Shown here: positions 35,485-42,943 of the stretch, piece by piece
Layout: each line of letters begins with the position of its first letter
How positions within the stretch are numbered: position 1 is the first letter of the stretch
Source of the DNA: Mycobacterium sp. GA-2829
GTDB lineage: Bacteria; Actinomycetota; Actinomycetes; Mycobacteriales; Mycobacteriaceae
Direction of reading: 5' to 3'
Length of the DNA: 64,000 nt
NCBI RefSeq assembly: GCF_001499965.1
Contig: NZ_LQIT01000017.1
Span: forward strand, 1-64,000
Translations under genes and position numbers: made by a program
Notes under the pieces: model-generated
Database searches by the model: none
What the model was told of the DNA's origin: nothing
Seen by the model: the letters and a program-made list of their open reading frames with translations, nothing else

Positions 35485-36045
35485 TCAGAGGTTGAGGAGC
35501 ACGTACACGGTGTCGAGCGCGGCGGCCACCCGGCGGTGCAGGTCGTCGCCGGCGGGATCCTCCATCCAGGAGCGCAGCACCTCCATGAAGCCGCCGACGA
35601 GGAAGTGGCTGACAGCATCCGGGGTGAGCGCGGCGACCGATCCGAGTGCGGGTGCGGCCTCCTCGGCGATCTCGGTGCAGGCGGGCAGCAGTTCGGCGCG
35701 GAACGCCGCCACCACCGGTCGGGTCACCGCGCTGCCCGCCACGTTTCGGTACATCGAGCGGTGGTCGGCGGCGAAGTCGAACAGCCGCAGGATCCGGGCG
35801 CGGGCGTCGCCGGTGAGGTCGGCGGTGGCCGCGGCGAAGGTGGCGGTGAACGCGGTGGCGATCGCCTCATCGCGATCGCCGAAGTGCTGATAGAACGCCT
35901 GCCGGCTGACGCCCGCCTGTTTGACGAGGTCGGCGACGGTCAGGTCCTCGACGGGGCCCCGCGCGACGAGGTGCAGTGCGGCGTCGTGCAGGCGGGCCCG
36001 CAGGCGTGCCGCCCGCGGGTCCGCGCTGTGTGTCCGTGCTGCCAC
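35485..36045 (-). CDS. TetR-family transcriptional regulator
   Basis: 186 residues. N-terminal helix-turn-helix (VADLVKQAGVSRQAFYQHFGDRDEAI, residues ~38-63) and a helical ligand-binding domain (FLVGGFMEVLRSWMEDP). First gene of a five-gene minus-strand run with the membrane protein, TPR protein, deaminase and amylase. TTTCGT and ACGAAG half-sites flank about twelve bases just upstream of its start region (36062-36085), a possible autoregulatory site. Ligand unknown. Confidence 0.9.
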   Translation of the reverse strand: MAARTHSADPRAARLRARLHDAALHLVARGPVEDLTVADLVKQAGVSRQAFYQHFGDRDEAIATAFTATFAAATADLTGDARARILRLFDFAADHRSMYRNVAGSAVTRPVVAAFRAELLPACTEIAEEAAPALGSVAALTPDAVSHFLVGGFMEVLRSWMEDPAGDDLHRRVAAALDTVYVLLNL

Positions 36046-36272
36046 GAAAGAAGCCTAAGCGATTTCGTAGACACATGACCACGAAGTGGGGGGTGTTCTC
36101 CGGCACGTGCCCGCCCGGATGTGACGGGTGCAAAGGTTCTCACTCGCGAGACTGAAGTCGCGCAGCGAAAGTACGAGTGCGGGCCTGCGGCAGTTCCGTC
36201 TCGCGACGGGACCGGTGGCGTGTCGCGTCGGGATACCGGGCGGGTGCGGCGTCGGCGCACTACGGTGACGTC

Positions 36273-36662
36273 ATGATCCGGTGCGTGCGGCTGTGGACGG
36301 GGCCGGATGACGCGTCGCACTTCGAGATCGGCCGCCTCGACCTGCGCCCCGGCCGCAACGACGACCTCGTCTCGGCGGTCATGCCCGCGACACACGTCAC
36401 CGTCGAGGAGACCGCCACCGGGGGTGCGCTGGCCTGGCACACCGCACCGGTGCGGCAACTCGTGGTGACACTGGCCGGGTCGCTGGTCTTCTCCACCCGC
36501 GACGGCGAGGAGTTCACCCTCGGACCGGGCGATGTGCTGCTGGCCGAGGACACCGCGGGGTCCGGCCACAAGTGGCGGCTCGAGGGCGAGGATCCGTGGC
36601 AGCGGATGTACGTGGTGCTCGGCGACAGCGTCGAGGTGGCGTTCATCGCCGCCGATCAGTGA
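36273..36662 (+). CDS. Small cupin-domain protein
   Basis: 129 residues, single-domain cupin. Beta-barrel motifs: TGGALAWHTAPVRQLVVTLAG in place of the first metal motif and FTLGPGDVLLAEDTAGSGHKW with one histidine for the second; the first metal motif is poor, so metal binding is uncertain. The start ATG 36273 follows a GTGACGTC stretch without a strong ribosome site. Upstream of the hotdog thioesterase on the same strand, 35 bp apart. Confidence 0.8.
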   Translation: MIRCVRLWTGPDDASHFEIGRLDLRPGRNDDLVSAVMPATHVTVEETATGGALAWHTAPVRQLVVTLAGSLVFSTRDGEEFTLGPGDVLLAEDTAGSGHKWRLEGEDPWQRMYVVLGDSVEVAFIAADQ

Positions 36663-36696
36663 TTCGACACCGGCGCCTGGAACGTGTTCTAGTGCA

Positions 36697-37326
36697 GTGG
36701 TGCTGGAGTACACCCACGCCGAGGGTCTGAGCTCGGCGGACGTCGCCCGGTTACGGGAGATCTACGAACCGTTGACGGCGTCGGTGCGCGCACTGGTCGA
36801 TGCCACGATCCGCACCGAGGTCGACGCCGACACCGTCGCCGCCGCCCGCGCCGAGATCGACGCGGTCACCGCGCGGTTGCGCAGCAGACAACTCGACGGC
36901 CCGTTCGGCGTGCAGTTCACTTCCGACGGCGACCAGATGCCGTGGGGCAACCCCGTCATCGGCGTGCGCAACCCGTTCGCCCCGCCGCTGGTGATCCACC
37001 GCGACGAGAACGACCGCGCCGTCACCGATTTCGAACTGGGTGCGGCCTACGAGGGACCCCCCGGACACGTCCATGGCGGGGTGGCCGCACTGGTGCTCGA
37101 CCACGTGCTGGGCGAGGCCGCCAGCATCGCGCGCAAACCCCGACTCACCGGCACGATCACGCTGCGTTACCTGCGCACCACCCGGCTGGGGCGGCTGCAC
37201 GCGGAGGCGCACATCGCGCGGGTCGAGGGGGTCAAGGCCTTCGTCGTCGGTCACCTCGCCGACGCCGACGGGGTGACCGTCGAGGCCGAGGGCGTCTTCA
37301 TCCAGCCCAGGTGGGCGCGGGAATAG
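36697..37326 (+). CDS. Hotdog-fold thioesterase (PaaI/4HBT type)
   Basis: 209 residues from GTG 36697 (36700 is equally possible); no strong ribosome site is seen. The C-terminal half is a hotdog domain: GPPGHVHGGVAALVLDHVLGEA near residue 128, where GHVHGG is the conserved substrate-site motif of PaaI-like acyl-CoA thioesterases, then TGTITLRYLRTTRLGRLHAEA. The N-terminal ~60 residues are a helical extension. Hydrolyses an acyl-CoA in the cytoplasm; acyl group unknown. Overlaps the convergent FUSC gene by 29 bp. Confidence 0.85.
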   Translation: MVLEYTHAEGLSSADVARLREIYEPLTASVRALVDATIRTEVDADTVAAARAEIDAVTARLRSRQLDGPFGVQFTSDGDQMPWGNPVIGVRNPFAPPLVIHRDENDRAVTDFELGAAYEGPPGHVHGGVAALVLDHVLGEAASIARKPRLTGTITLRYLRTTRLGRLHAEAHIARVEGVKAFVVGHLADADGVTVEAEGVFIQPRWARE

Positions 37327-39271
37327 GCGTGATCGCGGTGAGGCTGCGGGTGATCGCGCCCAGTTCGGCGACCAGCACCCGCGCCGCGCTGCTGTTCCCG
37401 GTCACGGTGTGCGCGACGTCGCGCACGCGGCGGTCGGCCGCCGACAGTTCCGTCAGATCGACGCTCCACAGCGAACCCGGGTTGGGTGGATCGCCCCGCA
37501 ACGTGTCGATGTAGTCGTCGACCGCGGCGACGAACTCGGGCGTCGCGCTCACCGGGGCGGCCGGCAGGTTGGCCTCCATGGTGGTACACGATCCGGTGAC
37601 CGCGTTGAGCGCCGTGCGCAGCGACCGCAGCCACTGCCGGTGCCCGGGATCCTGCAGCCGGGTCGCGCCGGAGGCGGCCTCGAAAGCCGCGCGGGCGCGG
37701 AAGGTCCGCTGCCACGCCGCGGCGAGCGCGTCGGTGGGCCGGTCGAGCGGGTGCACGAAGGCACGCATCACCATTGCCGCGTAGTCGATTTCGGTCATCA
37801 GCAGTTCACCGGCGCGCTGGCGCAACCGGATCAGCGCGTCGTCGGGCAGAGTGACATGGGTGATCAGCGCCAGGCCGCCGCCGATCGCCACCGCGACCAG
37901 ACGGTGCACCACATCGGTGCCCTGGACCGGGTCGACGATGCCGAGCAGGAACACCACCGCCGCGGACAGCGCCGCACACACCGCGACGTAGCCGAGACCC
38001 CACACCGCGTAGGCCACCCCGATGAACGCCGCCGCACCGACCGCGGCGACCATTCCCGTCGGCGGCCAGATCATGCTGGCCGCTGAGGCCACCATGACGC
38101 CCGCGGCGATCCCCGCCAGCCGACCGGCGCAGCGGGTGTAGGTGTGCGCGGACTCCGGGCGCAGCACCAGCAGCACGGTCAGCGCGACCCAGAACGGTTC
38201 GTGCAGATCGGAGAAGCGCTCCACCGCCACCGCGATCGACGTGGCCGCGGCCAGCCGCACCGAATGCCGCAACACCGGTGAGGTCCGCACCAGATGGCGC
38301 CGGAGCACCTCGGCCGAACCCGACAGCGACCCGCGCAGATCGGGGCCGCGCAGCCGGCCGAAGCGCAGCACGGCCGCTTCGTGCAGCTGTTCGGAGAACT
38401 GCTGTGCGGCAGCGGCACCGGGACCTGTGACGGCTGCGGCGGCGGTGTCGACGCGGTGCAGTGCGCGTCCCGCTCCGCGGTACGCGGCGACACCGTGTTC
38501 GGCGATGGCGTCGAGGAACTCGCCTGCGGCCGAGGACAACTCTGCGAGGTCGGCGTCGGTGCGGCGCAGGGCGACGAGTGTGGCGGCGATGCGTTCCGGG
38601 AGTTGGTACCCCAGCTGGTAGGCCTTGGGGCGCTGGTGCTGGGGGATGTTCGTGAACACCTCGCGAAGCCACGTCAGGTGCGCGGGGTCCAGCGGTTCGT
38701 CGATGTCGCCTGCCAGACTCCTCGCGTCGCGGGCGAGCGTGCGGTGTGCTCGGGTCAGCGCGTGCTGCTGGGCACGCCAGCGCTGCGGCGGACGCAGCCA
38801 GACCAGACCTGCCTGCACCAGCCCGGCGATCACCGTCAGCGCCGCGGTGCCCGCGACGGCGGGCAGCGACATGGGTTCGGCCGGGGTGATGACCAGCAGC
38901 CCCGCCGCGGCCGCGGCGACGAAGCCGGCGTTGGCGCCCAGCGCCCACTGCATCCCGGCGACGAAACACCACGCCGCGACGACCGCGACGAAGACGAGGT
39001 CGTGCGAGGTGGTCAGCGACCCCAGCACCGCGGCGACACCGACCTCGGCGGAGGCGATGAGGACGATGGGCAGCCGCCGTCCCGGGGTGTCCTGCAGCGC
39101 GATGGCCCCGGCGATGATGCCCGCACCCGCGGTCCACATCGCCGCGGTCGGTGAGATCCCGTACAGCGCCAGCGCCGTCAGTGCGAGCACCCCGACGAGG
39201 CTGCGGACCACCGCACCCGTTCCCGGCGTGGTCAGCCGAACGGTGTCCATCATCCGGCTGTCGACGTGCAC
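37298..39271 (-). CDS. FUSC-family (aromatic acid exporter-like) membrane protein
   Basis: 657 residues from GTG 39271, behind GGGGGGAGA. Two clusters of hydrophobic helices (about residues 20-150 and 355-470), each followed by a soluble helical region, the arrangement of fusaric-acid-resistance/YccS-type transporters. The second block begins LRHSVRLAAATSIAVAVERF and contains ALTVLLVLRPESAHTYTRCAGRLAG, the most conserved part of the family. Probably exports small aromatic or amphipathic compounds across the cytoplasmic membrane. In-frame ATGs upstream (39427) and downstream (39253) were considered less likely. Confidence 0.87.
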   Translation of the reverse strand: MHVDSRMMDTVRLTTPGTGAVVRSLVGVLALTALALYGISPTAAMWTAGAGIIAGAIALQDTPGRRLPIVLIASAEVGVAAVLGSLTTSHDLVFVAVVAAWCFVAGMQWALGANAGFVAAAAAGLLVITPAEPMSLPAVAGTAALTVIAGLVQAGLVWLRPPQRWRAQQHALTRAHRTLARDARSLAGDIDEPLDPAHLTWLREVFTNIPQHQRPKAYQLGYQLPERIAATLVALRRTDADLAELSSAAGEFLDAIAEHGVAAYRGAGRALHRVDTAAAAVTGPGAAAAQQFSEQLHEAAVLRFGRLRGPDLRGSLSGSAEVLRRHLVRTSPVLRHSVRLAAATSIAVAVERFSDLHEPFWVALTVLLVLRPESAHTYTRCAGRLAGIAAGVMVASAASMIWPPTGMVAAVGAAAFIGVAYAVWGLGYVAVCAALSAAVVFLLGIVDPVQGTDVVHRLVAVAIGGGLALITHVTLPDDALIRLRQRAGELLMTEIDYAAMVMRAFVHPLDRPTDALAAAWQRTFRARAAFEAASGATRLQDPGHRQWLRSLRTALNAVTGSCTTMEANLPAAPVSATPEFVAAVDDYIDTLRGDPPNPGSLWSVDLTELSAADRRVRDVAHTVTGNSSAARVLVAELGAITRSLTAITPIPAPTWAG

Positions 39272-39347
39272 GCGACCATTCTCCCCCCGCCGCGCCGTCG
39301 GACCCGGTGTGACTCGCGCGCGGGGTGGTGTCAGTAGGTTGCAGTTC

Positions 39348-40052
39348 GTGGAGAAGGTCATGATCACGCTCCGATCGGCCGCCGCCGACGACACCTGGTG
39401 CGCCCGGTTGCGCACCGACGTGGCCACGCGGCTGCTCGACGCGGGGGTGCCGGGGCTCGCGGTGAACGTCCGGGACGCGTCGGTGCGCGAATCGCTGATG
39501 ACGCTGACGACCCTGGACCCTCCGGTGGTCGCCGTGGTGAGCCTGTGGACCCAACAGTCCTACGGCCCCGACGTTTCCCGCGCGCTCGAGGTGCTGGCGG
39601 CCGAGTGTGACGCCGTGGCCGCCTATCTGGTCACCGAATCGGTCCCGATGCCCGCGCCGGTCACCGCACCGGGGGAGCGCACCGACGGGTTGGCGAACAT
39701 CGCACTGTTGCGCAGGCCGGCCGATCTCGACGACGCGACGTGGCGGCACCGTTGGCACGTCGACCACACCCCGGTCGCGATCGCTACCCAGGCGACGTTC
39801 GGTTACACGCAGAACACCGTCGTGCGCCCGCTGACCGACGGCGCACCCGCGATCGACGCGATCGTCGAGGAACTGTTCCCGCAGGCGGCGGTGTCGGATC
39901 TGCACGCCTTCTTCGGGGCGGCCGACGACGCGGACCTGACCGACCGGATGCAGCGGATGCTCGCCAGCACAGCGGCGTTCGGCGCGGACCGCGACATCGA
40001 CACGGTGCCCACCAGTCGGTACGTGCTGCGCAGCCCGTTCGCGGCGGGCTGA
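39348..40052 (+). CDS. EthD-domain-like protein
   Basis: 234 residues from GTG 39348 (MEKVMITLR); ATG 39360, which has GGAG at six bases, is a good alternative. Two ferredoxin-like halves: DDTWCARLRTDVATRLLDAG and LLRRPADLDDATWRHRWHVDHTPVA near residue 130, the latter with the W..H...HTP pattern of EthD-like dimeric alpha-beta-barrel proteins. Actinobacterial members are often linked to lipid or sterol catabolism, but no catalytic role is established. Followed after 15 bp by an enoyl-CoA hydratase gene, so probably co-expressed. Confidence 0.78.
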   Translation: MEKVMITLRSAAADDTWCARLRTDVATRLLDAGVPGLAVNVRDASVRESLMTLTTLDPPVVAVVSLWTQQSYGPDVSRALEVLAAECDAVAAYLVTESVPMPAPVTAPGERTDGLANIALLRRPADLDDATWRHRWHVDHTPVAIATQATFGYTQNTVVRPLTDGAPAIDAIVEELFPQAAVSDLHAFFGAADDADLTDRMQRMLASTAAFGADRDIDTVPTSRYVLRSPFAAG

Positions 40053-40067
40053 CGATACGCTGCTGCG

Positions 40068-40826
40068 GTGACCCTGCAGATCAACGACGCCGACGGGGTG
40101 CGGACCGTCACGCTGGACCGGCCCGAGGCGCTGAACGCCTTCAACGAGGCGCTCTACGACGCGACGACGGTGGCGCTGCGCGACGCCGACGCCGACCCGG
40201 CGGTGGCCGTCGTCCTGCTCACGGGAGCGGGCCGGGCGTTCAGCGCCGGAAACGACCTCCACGAGATGGCCGCCCGTGTCACCGATCCGAACTTCCAGTC
40301 CGGTGAACACGGCTTCCAGGGCCTCATGGAGGCGCTCCTGGAGCTGCGAAAGCCGTTGGTGTGCGCGGTGAACGGGCTCGCGGTCGGTATCGGCACCACG
40401 ATCCTGGGCTACGCGGACCTGGTGTTCATGGCGACCACCGCGCGGCTGAAGTGCCCGTTCACCAGCCTGGGGGTGGCGCCGGAGGCGGGGTCGTCGTATC
40501 TGTTGCCGCAGTTGATGGGCCGCCAGAACGCGGCCTGGATGCTGATGTCGTCGGAGTGGGTGTCGGCCGCCGACGCCCAGCGCATGGGGATCGCCTGGCA
40601 GGTGTGCGAACCGGACGACCTGCTCGCCGAGGCGCACCGGCACGCCGCACTGCTGGCATCGCGGCCCATCCCGAGCCTGATCGCGGTCAAGGAGACGATC
40701 GTCGAGCCGACGCGGGCGGAGATCAAGGCCGCCATCGCCCGTGAGTACGCGAAGTTCGAGGTGCTGCTGGGCGCGGCCGCCAACAGCGATGCGCTCGCCG
40801 CGTTCGCCGACCGCGGGAAGGGCTGA
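40068..40826 (+). CDS. Enoyl-CoA hydratase/isomerase family protein
   Basis: 252 residues, crotonase fold. Oxyanion-hole segments GAGRAFSAGNDLHEM (near residue 57) and NGLAVGIGTTILGYADL (near 105); the second catalytic position is TSLGVAPEAGSSYLLPQLMG, where glutamate is retained. Hydrates or isomerises an enoyl-CoA in fatty-acid or related breakdown; the loss of a glutamate in the first loop (VGIG) suggests isomerase-like rather than classical hydratase chemistry. GTG start. Convergent with the bfd gene, 6 bp apart. Confidence 0.9.
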   Translation: MTLQINDADGVRTVTLDRPEALNAFNEALYDATTVALRDADADPAVAVVLLTGAGRAFSAGNDLHEMAARVTDPNFQSGEHGFQGLMEALLELRKPLVCAVNGLAVGIGTTILGYADLVFMATTARLKCPFTSLGVAPEAGSSYLLPQLMGRQNAAWMLMSSEWVSAADAQRMGIAWQVCEPDDLLAEAHRHAALLASRPIPSLIAVKETIVEPTRAEIKAAIAREYAKFEVLLGAAANSDALAAFADRGKG

Positions 40827-40832
40827 GCCGGC

Positions 40833-41039
40833 TCAGGCCCGCGACGGACACCCGTTGTACTGGGTGGCGCACCCGTTCACGTTGTGCGCCTCGATGATCG
40901 CCCGCAGGGTGCGCCGGCAGCGGCCGCATTCGCTGCCCGCCCCGCAGGCCTCGGCGATCTCCTTCGACGTCGACGCGCCGGATGCGACCACGTCGTTGAC
41001 GACGTGGCTGGTGACTCCCACACACAGGCAGACGAACAC
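40833..41039 (-). CDS. bfd: Bacterioferritin-associated [2Fe-2S] ferredoxin
   Basis: 68 residues. The BFD-type cluster ligands are clear: C-x-C at residues 4 and 6 (MFVCLCVGVT) and C-x2-C in GSECGRCRRT, with a further Cys in EACGAG. Two extra C-terminal cysteines (GCATQYNGC) are not part of the usual set. Bfd reduces the haem of bacterioferritin to release stored iron. Its GTG start is 3 bp after the stop of the unknown 210-aa gene; that gene is preceded by an IdeR-like box and bfrA is divergent from the pair, a coherent iron-storage unit. Confidence 0.92.
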   Translation of the reverse strand: MFVCLCVGVTSHVVNDVVASGASTSKEIAEACGAGSECGRCRRTLRAIIEAHNVNGCATQYNGCPSRA

Positions 41040-41042
41040 GGC

Positions 41043-41675
41043 CTATTCCTCGTCGTCCACGGTCATGACGTGAGCCAGCTTGCCCACGAAGAGGCTGGGG
41101 TAGGCGCCGAGGCCGGCCCGCGACATCCATTCGGCGGAGGCGTCCGGATGGTCGATCCACTGGCGGGCGCTGCGCTCGTCGTCGATCTCCTGCAGGATCA
41201 TCACCTCCTGCCCGTCGTCGAGGGCCTGGTAGACCCACACCTTGCGGACACCGGCCTCGCGGAACCGGCCCAGCCCGTCGTGCACCTTGACCATGAGCGA
41301 CTCCACGTCGTCGACCGCGGCCATCGCCCCGACGATGACGCCGGCGACGTGGCGTTGCGAACTCGGCCCGTCCAGGTCGATCTTCTCGACCACCTCACCG
41401 CCGAATACCGGCGGAATGTCGTCGACCCCGGCGATGTCGAACCATTCGAATATCGCGGGGGACCGCAGCACATCGCGCACCGACGTGGCGTGACGAATAC
41501 CGATGGTCGTCAGCAACCGGCCGGGCTCCCAAATGGACCGGTACACCACCACATGGTGTGCGCCCATTGATTTCAAACCGGCTTTCTTCGATACCAGCCA
41601 GGCCCACATGTTATCGGGATCGCCGACACGGAAATCGCACGCGAGAATGAACGAGTGGAGATCGTAATCACCCAT
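41043..41675 (-). CDS. Unknown protein co-transcribed with bfd
   Basis: 210 residues from ATG 41675, preceded by GGTGGAAAAG. Not a family I can name. The two halves resemble each other weakly (LRSPAIFEWFDIAG versus IDHPDASAEWMSRAG; VVVYRSIWEPGRLLTTIGI versus VWVYQALDDGQEVMILQEI), suggesting a duplicated ferredoxin-like alpha-beta barrel. No signal peptide, membrane segment or cysteine cluster. Position between an IdeR-like box and bfd implies iron-regulated expression and a possible role in iron release, haem handling or oxidative protection; this is inference from context. Confidence 0.72.
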   Translation of the reverse strand: MGDYDLHSFILACDFRVGDPDNMWAWLVSKKAGLKSMGAHHVVVYRSIWEPGRLLTTIGIRHATSVRDVLRSPAIFEWFDIAGVDDIPPVFGGEVVEKIDLDGPSSQRHVAGVIVGAMAAVDDVESLMVKVHDGLGRFREAGVRKVWVYQALDDGQEVMILQEIDDERSARQWIDHPDASAEWMSRAGLGAYPSLFVGKLAHVMTVDDEE

Positions 41676-41709
41676 TCTTTTCCACCTGTCGGAGACGCGC
41701 GCGTGCATG

Positions 41710-41728
41710 TTAGTGCAGTCTAACCTTA
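41710..41728. promoter_or_regulatory. IdeR (iron box)-like site between bfd unit and bfrA
   Basis: The minus-strand 19-mer TAAGGTTAGACTGCACTAA matches the IdeR consensus TTAGGTTAGGCTAACCTAA at 14 of 19 positions, including TAA at the 3' end and AGGTTAG at the core. It overlaps a plausible minus-strand -10 (TAGACT), so iron-bound IdeR could repress the bfd unit. It is about 190 bp upstream of bfrA on the other strand. Confidence 0.6.
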
Positions 41729-41915
41729 CTTAGGACAGCCAGTCCAGAGAACTCGGCCCGAGACCTCCGCAGCAACCCCGCGCGGGGCCGTACGGCGCCG
41801 AAAACACGCCGCTGTCAAGCGAAACGGCTGGCCATGCCCACCGGATCGGACTAGATTGACGGTGTACGGCAAACAGCGAGACCCAGCCGCCCACCACAGT
41901 GCCTAGGAGAGATCC

Positions 41916-42395
41916 ATGCAAGGCGATCCCGACGTCCTGAAATTGCTCAACGAGCAGTTGACAAGTGAATTGACGGCGATCAACCAATATTTCCTGCATT
42001 CCAAGATGCAGGAGAGCTGGGGCTTCACCGAATTAGCCGGACACACCCGCGATGAATCGTTCGACGAAATGCGTCACGCAGAGGCGATCACCGATCGAAT
42101 TCTTCTGCTGAATGGTCTGCCGAATTATCAGCGACTGTTCTCCCTACGGGTGGGTCAGACACTCCGTGAACAATTCGAGGCCGACCTCGCGATCGAATAC
42201 GAGGTGGCCGAGCGCCTCAAACCGGGCATCATCATGTGCCGCGAGAAGAGCGACACCACCAGCGCCAACCTGCTCGAGATGATCCTCGCCGACGAGGAGA
42301 AGCACATCGACTACCTCGAGACACAGCTGGAGCTGATGGACAAGCTCGGCGAGCAGCTCTACGCCGCGCAGTGCGTGTCGCGGCCGCCGAAGTAA
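41916..42395 (+). CDS. bfrA: Haem-containing bacterioferritin
   Basis: 159 residues, standard length. Ferroxidase and haem ligands are visible: Glu18 (TSELTAINQYF), Glu51 and His54, haem ligand Met52 in DESFDEMRHAE, and the C-terminal pair in ILADEEKHIDYLE. Forms 24-subunit shells that oxidise and store iron. Start ATG 41916 follows AGGAGAG. Divergent from the bfd unit, with an IdeR-like box between. The 207-bp upstream region has nothing else I can name. Confidence 0.96.
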   Translation: MQGDPDVLKLLNEQLTSELTAINQYFLHSKMQESWGFTELAGHTRDESFDEMRHAEAITDRILLLNGLPNYQRLFSLRVGQTLREQFEADLAIEYEVAERLKPGIIMCREKSDTTSANLLEMILADEEKHIDYLETQLELMDKLGEQLYAAQCVSRPPK

Positions 42396-42435
42396 TCGGC
42401 GCCGCCGTTCGCGTGCGCCGCGTAGCATGCGGCCC

Positions 42436-42930
42436 ATGAGCCGAATCGGGGATGCCGCCGGTGACTTCGCCGATGACGACGTGACGGCCTTCGCGGTCCG
42501 CTCACCCGACCTCGGTGCGGCCCTGGCCGGGTTCAGTCACGCCGTCTACACCAAGAATCGATTGCCCATGCGGGTAAGGGAACTGGCGCGGATCGTGATC
42601 GCGAACGCCAACGAATGCGTGGTGTGTCAGAACACGCGCGACTCCGAGGGCGAGGCGGCAGGCGTCGACGAGGATCTCTATCTGCATGCCGACCAGTGGC
42701 GGACCTGGCCGGGATACAGCGCTGCCGAGCGAATCGCCGCCGAGTTCGCGCACCGGTTCGCCACCGACCACATCGGATTGCGTGAGGACGACGACTTCTG
42801 GGCCAGGGCCGGTGAGCACTTCGACGCGGACCTGATCACCGACCTCGCCCTGTCGTGCGCGATGTGGGTGGGCATGGGGCGGGTGCTGCGCACGCTCGAC
42901 ATCGGCCAGGCCTGCAAGCTGACCCTCTAG
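42436..42930 (+). CDS. Carboxymuconolactone decarboxylase/AhpD-like protein
   Basis: 164 residues from ATG 42436. CMD/AhpD fold: SHAVYTKNRLPMRVRELARI then IANANECVVCQNTRDSEG with the redox-active C-x2-C (near residues 68-71), and a second helix pair ending CAMWVGMGRVLRTLD. Probably a peroxidase- or disulfide-handling protein. Lies between bfrA and glnA3 on the same strand; oxidative-stress protection of iron storage is possible but not shown. Confidence 0.83.
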   Translation: MSRIGDAAGDFADDDVTAFAVRSPDLGAALAGFSHAVYTKNRLPMRVRELARIVIANANECVVCQNTRDSEGEAAGVDEDLYLHADQWRTWPGYSAAERIAAEFAHRFATDHIGLREDDDFWARAGEHFDADLITDLALSCAMWVGMGRVLRTLDIGQACKLTL

Positions 42931-42943
42931 AACCGTCGACGCC

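Noticed and set aside
36132..36210. Short inverted repeats (CTCGCGAGAC / GTCTCGCGA) upstream of the cupin gene
   Set aside because: 9-bp arms over 50 bp apart in GC-rich DNA; could arise by chance and no second copy of the element was found.
37806..40643. 945-aa minus-strand frame across FUSC and EthD/hydratase genes
   Set aside because: Runs through three recognised genes in another frame and is Arg/Gly/His-rich without domains.
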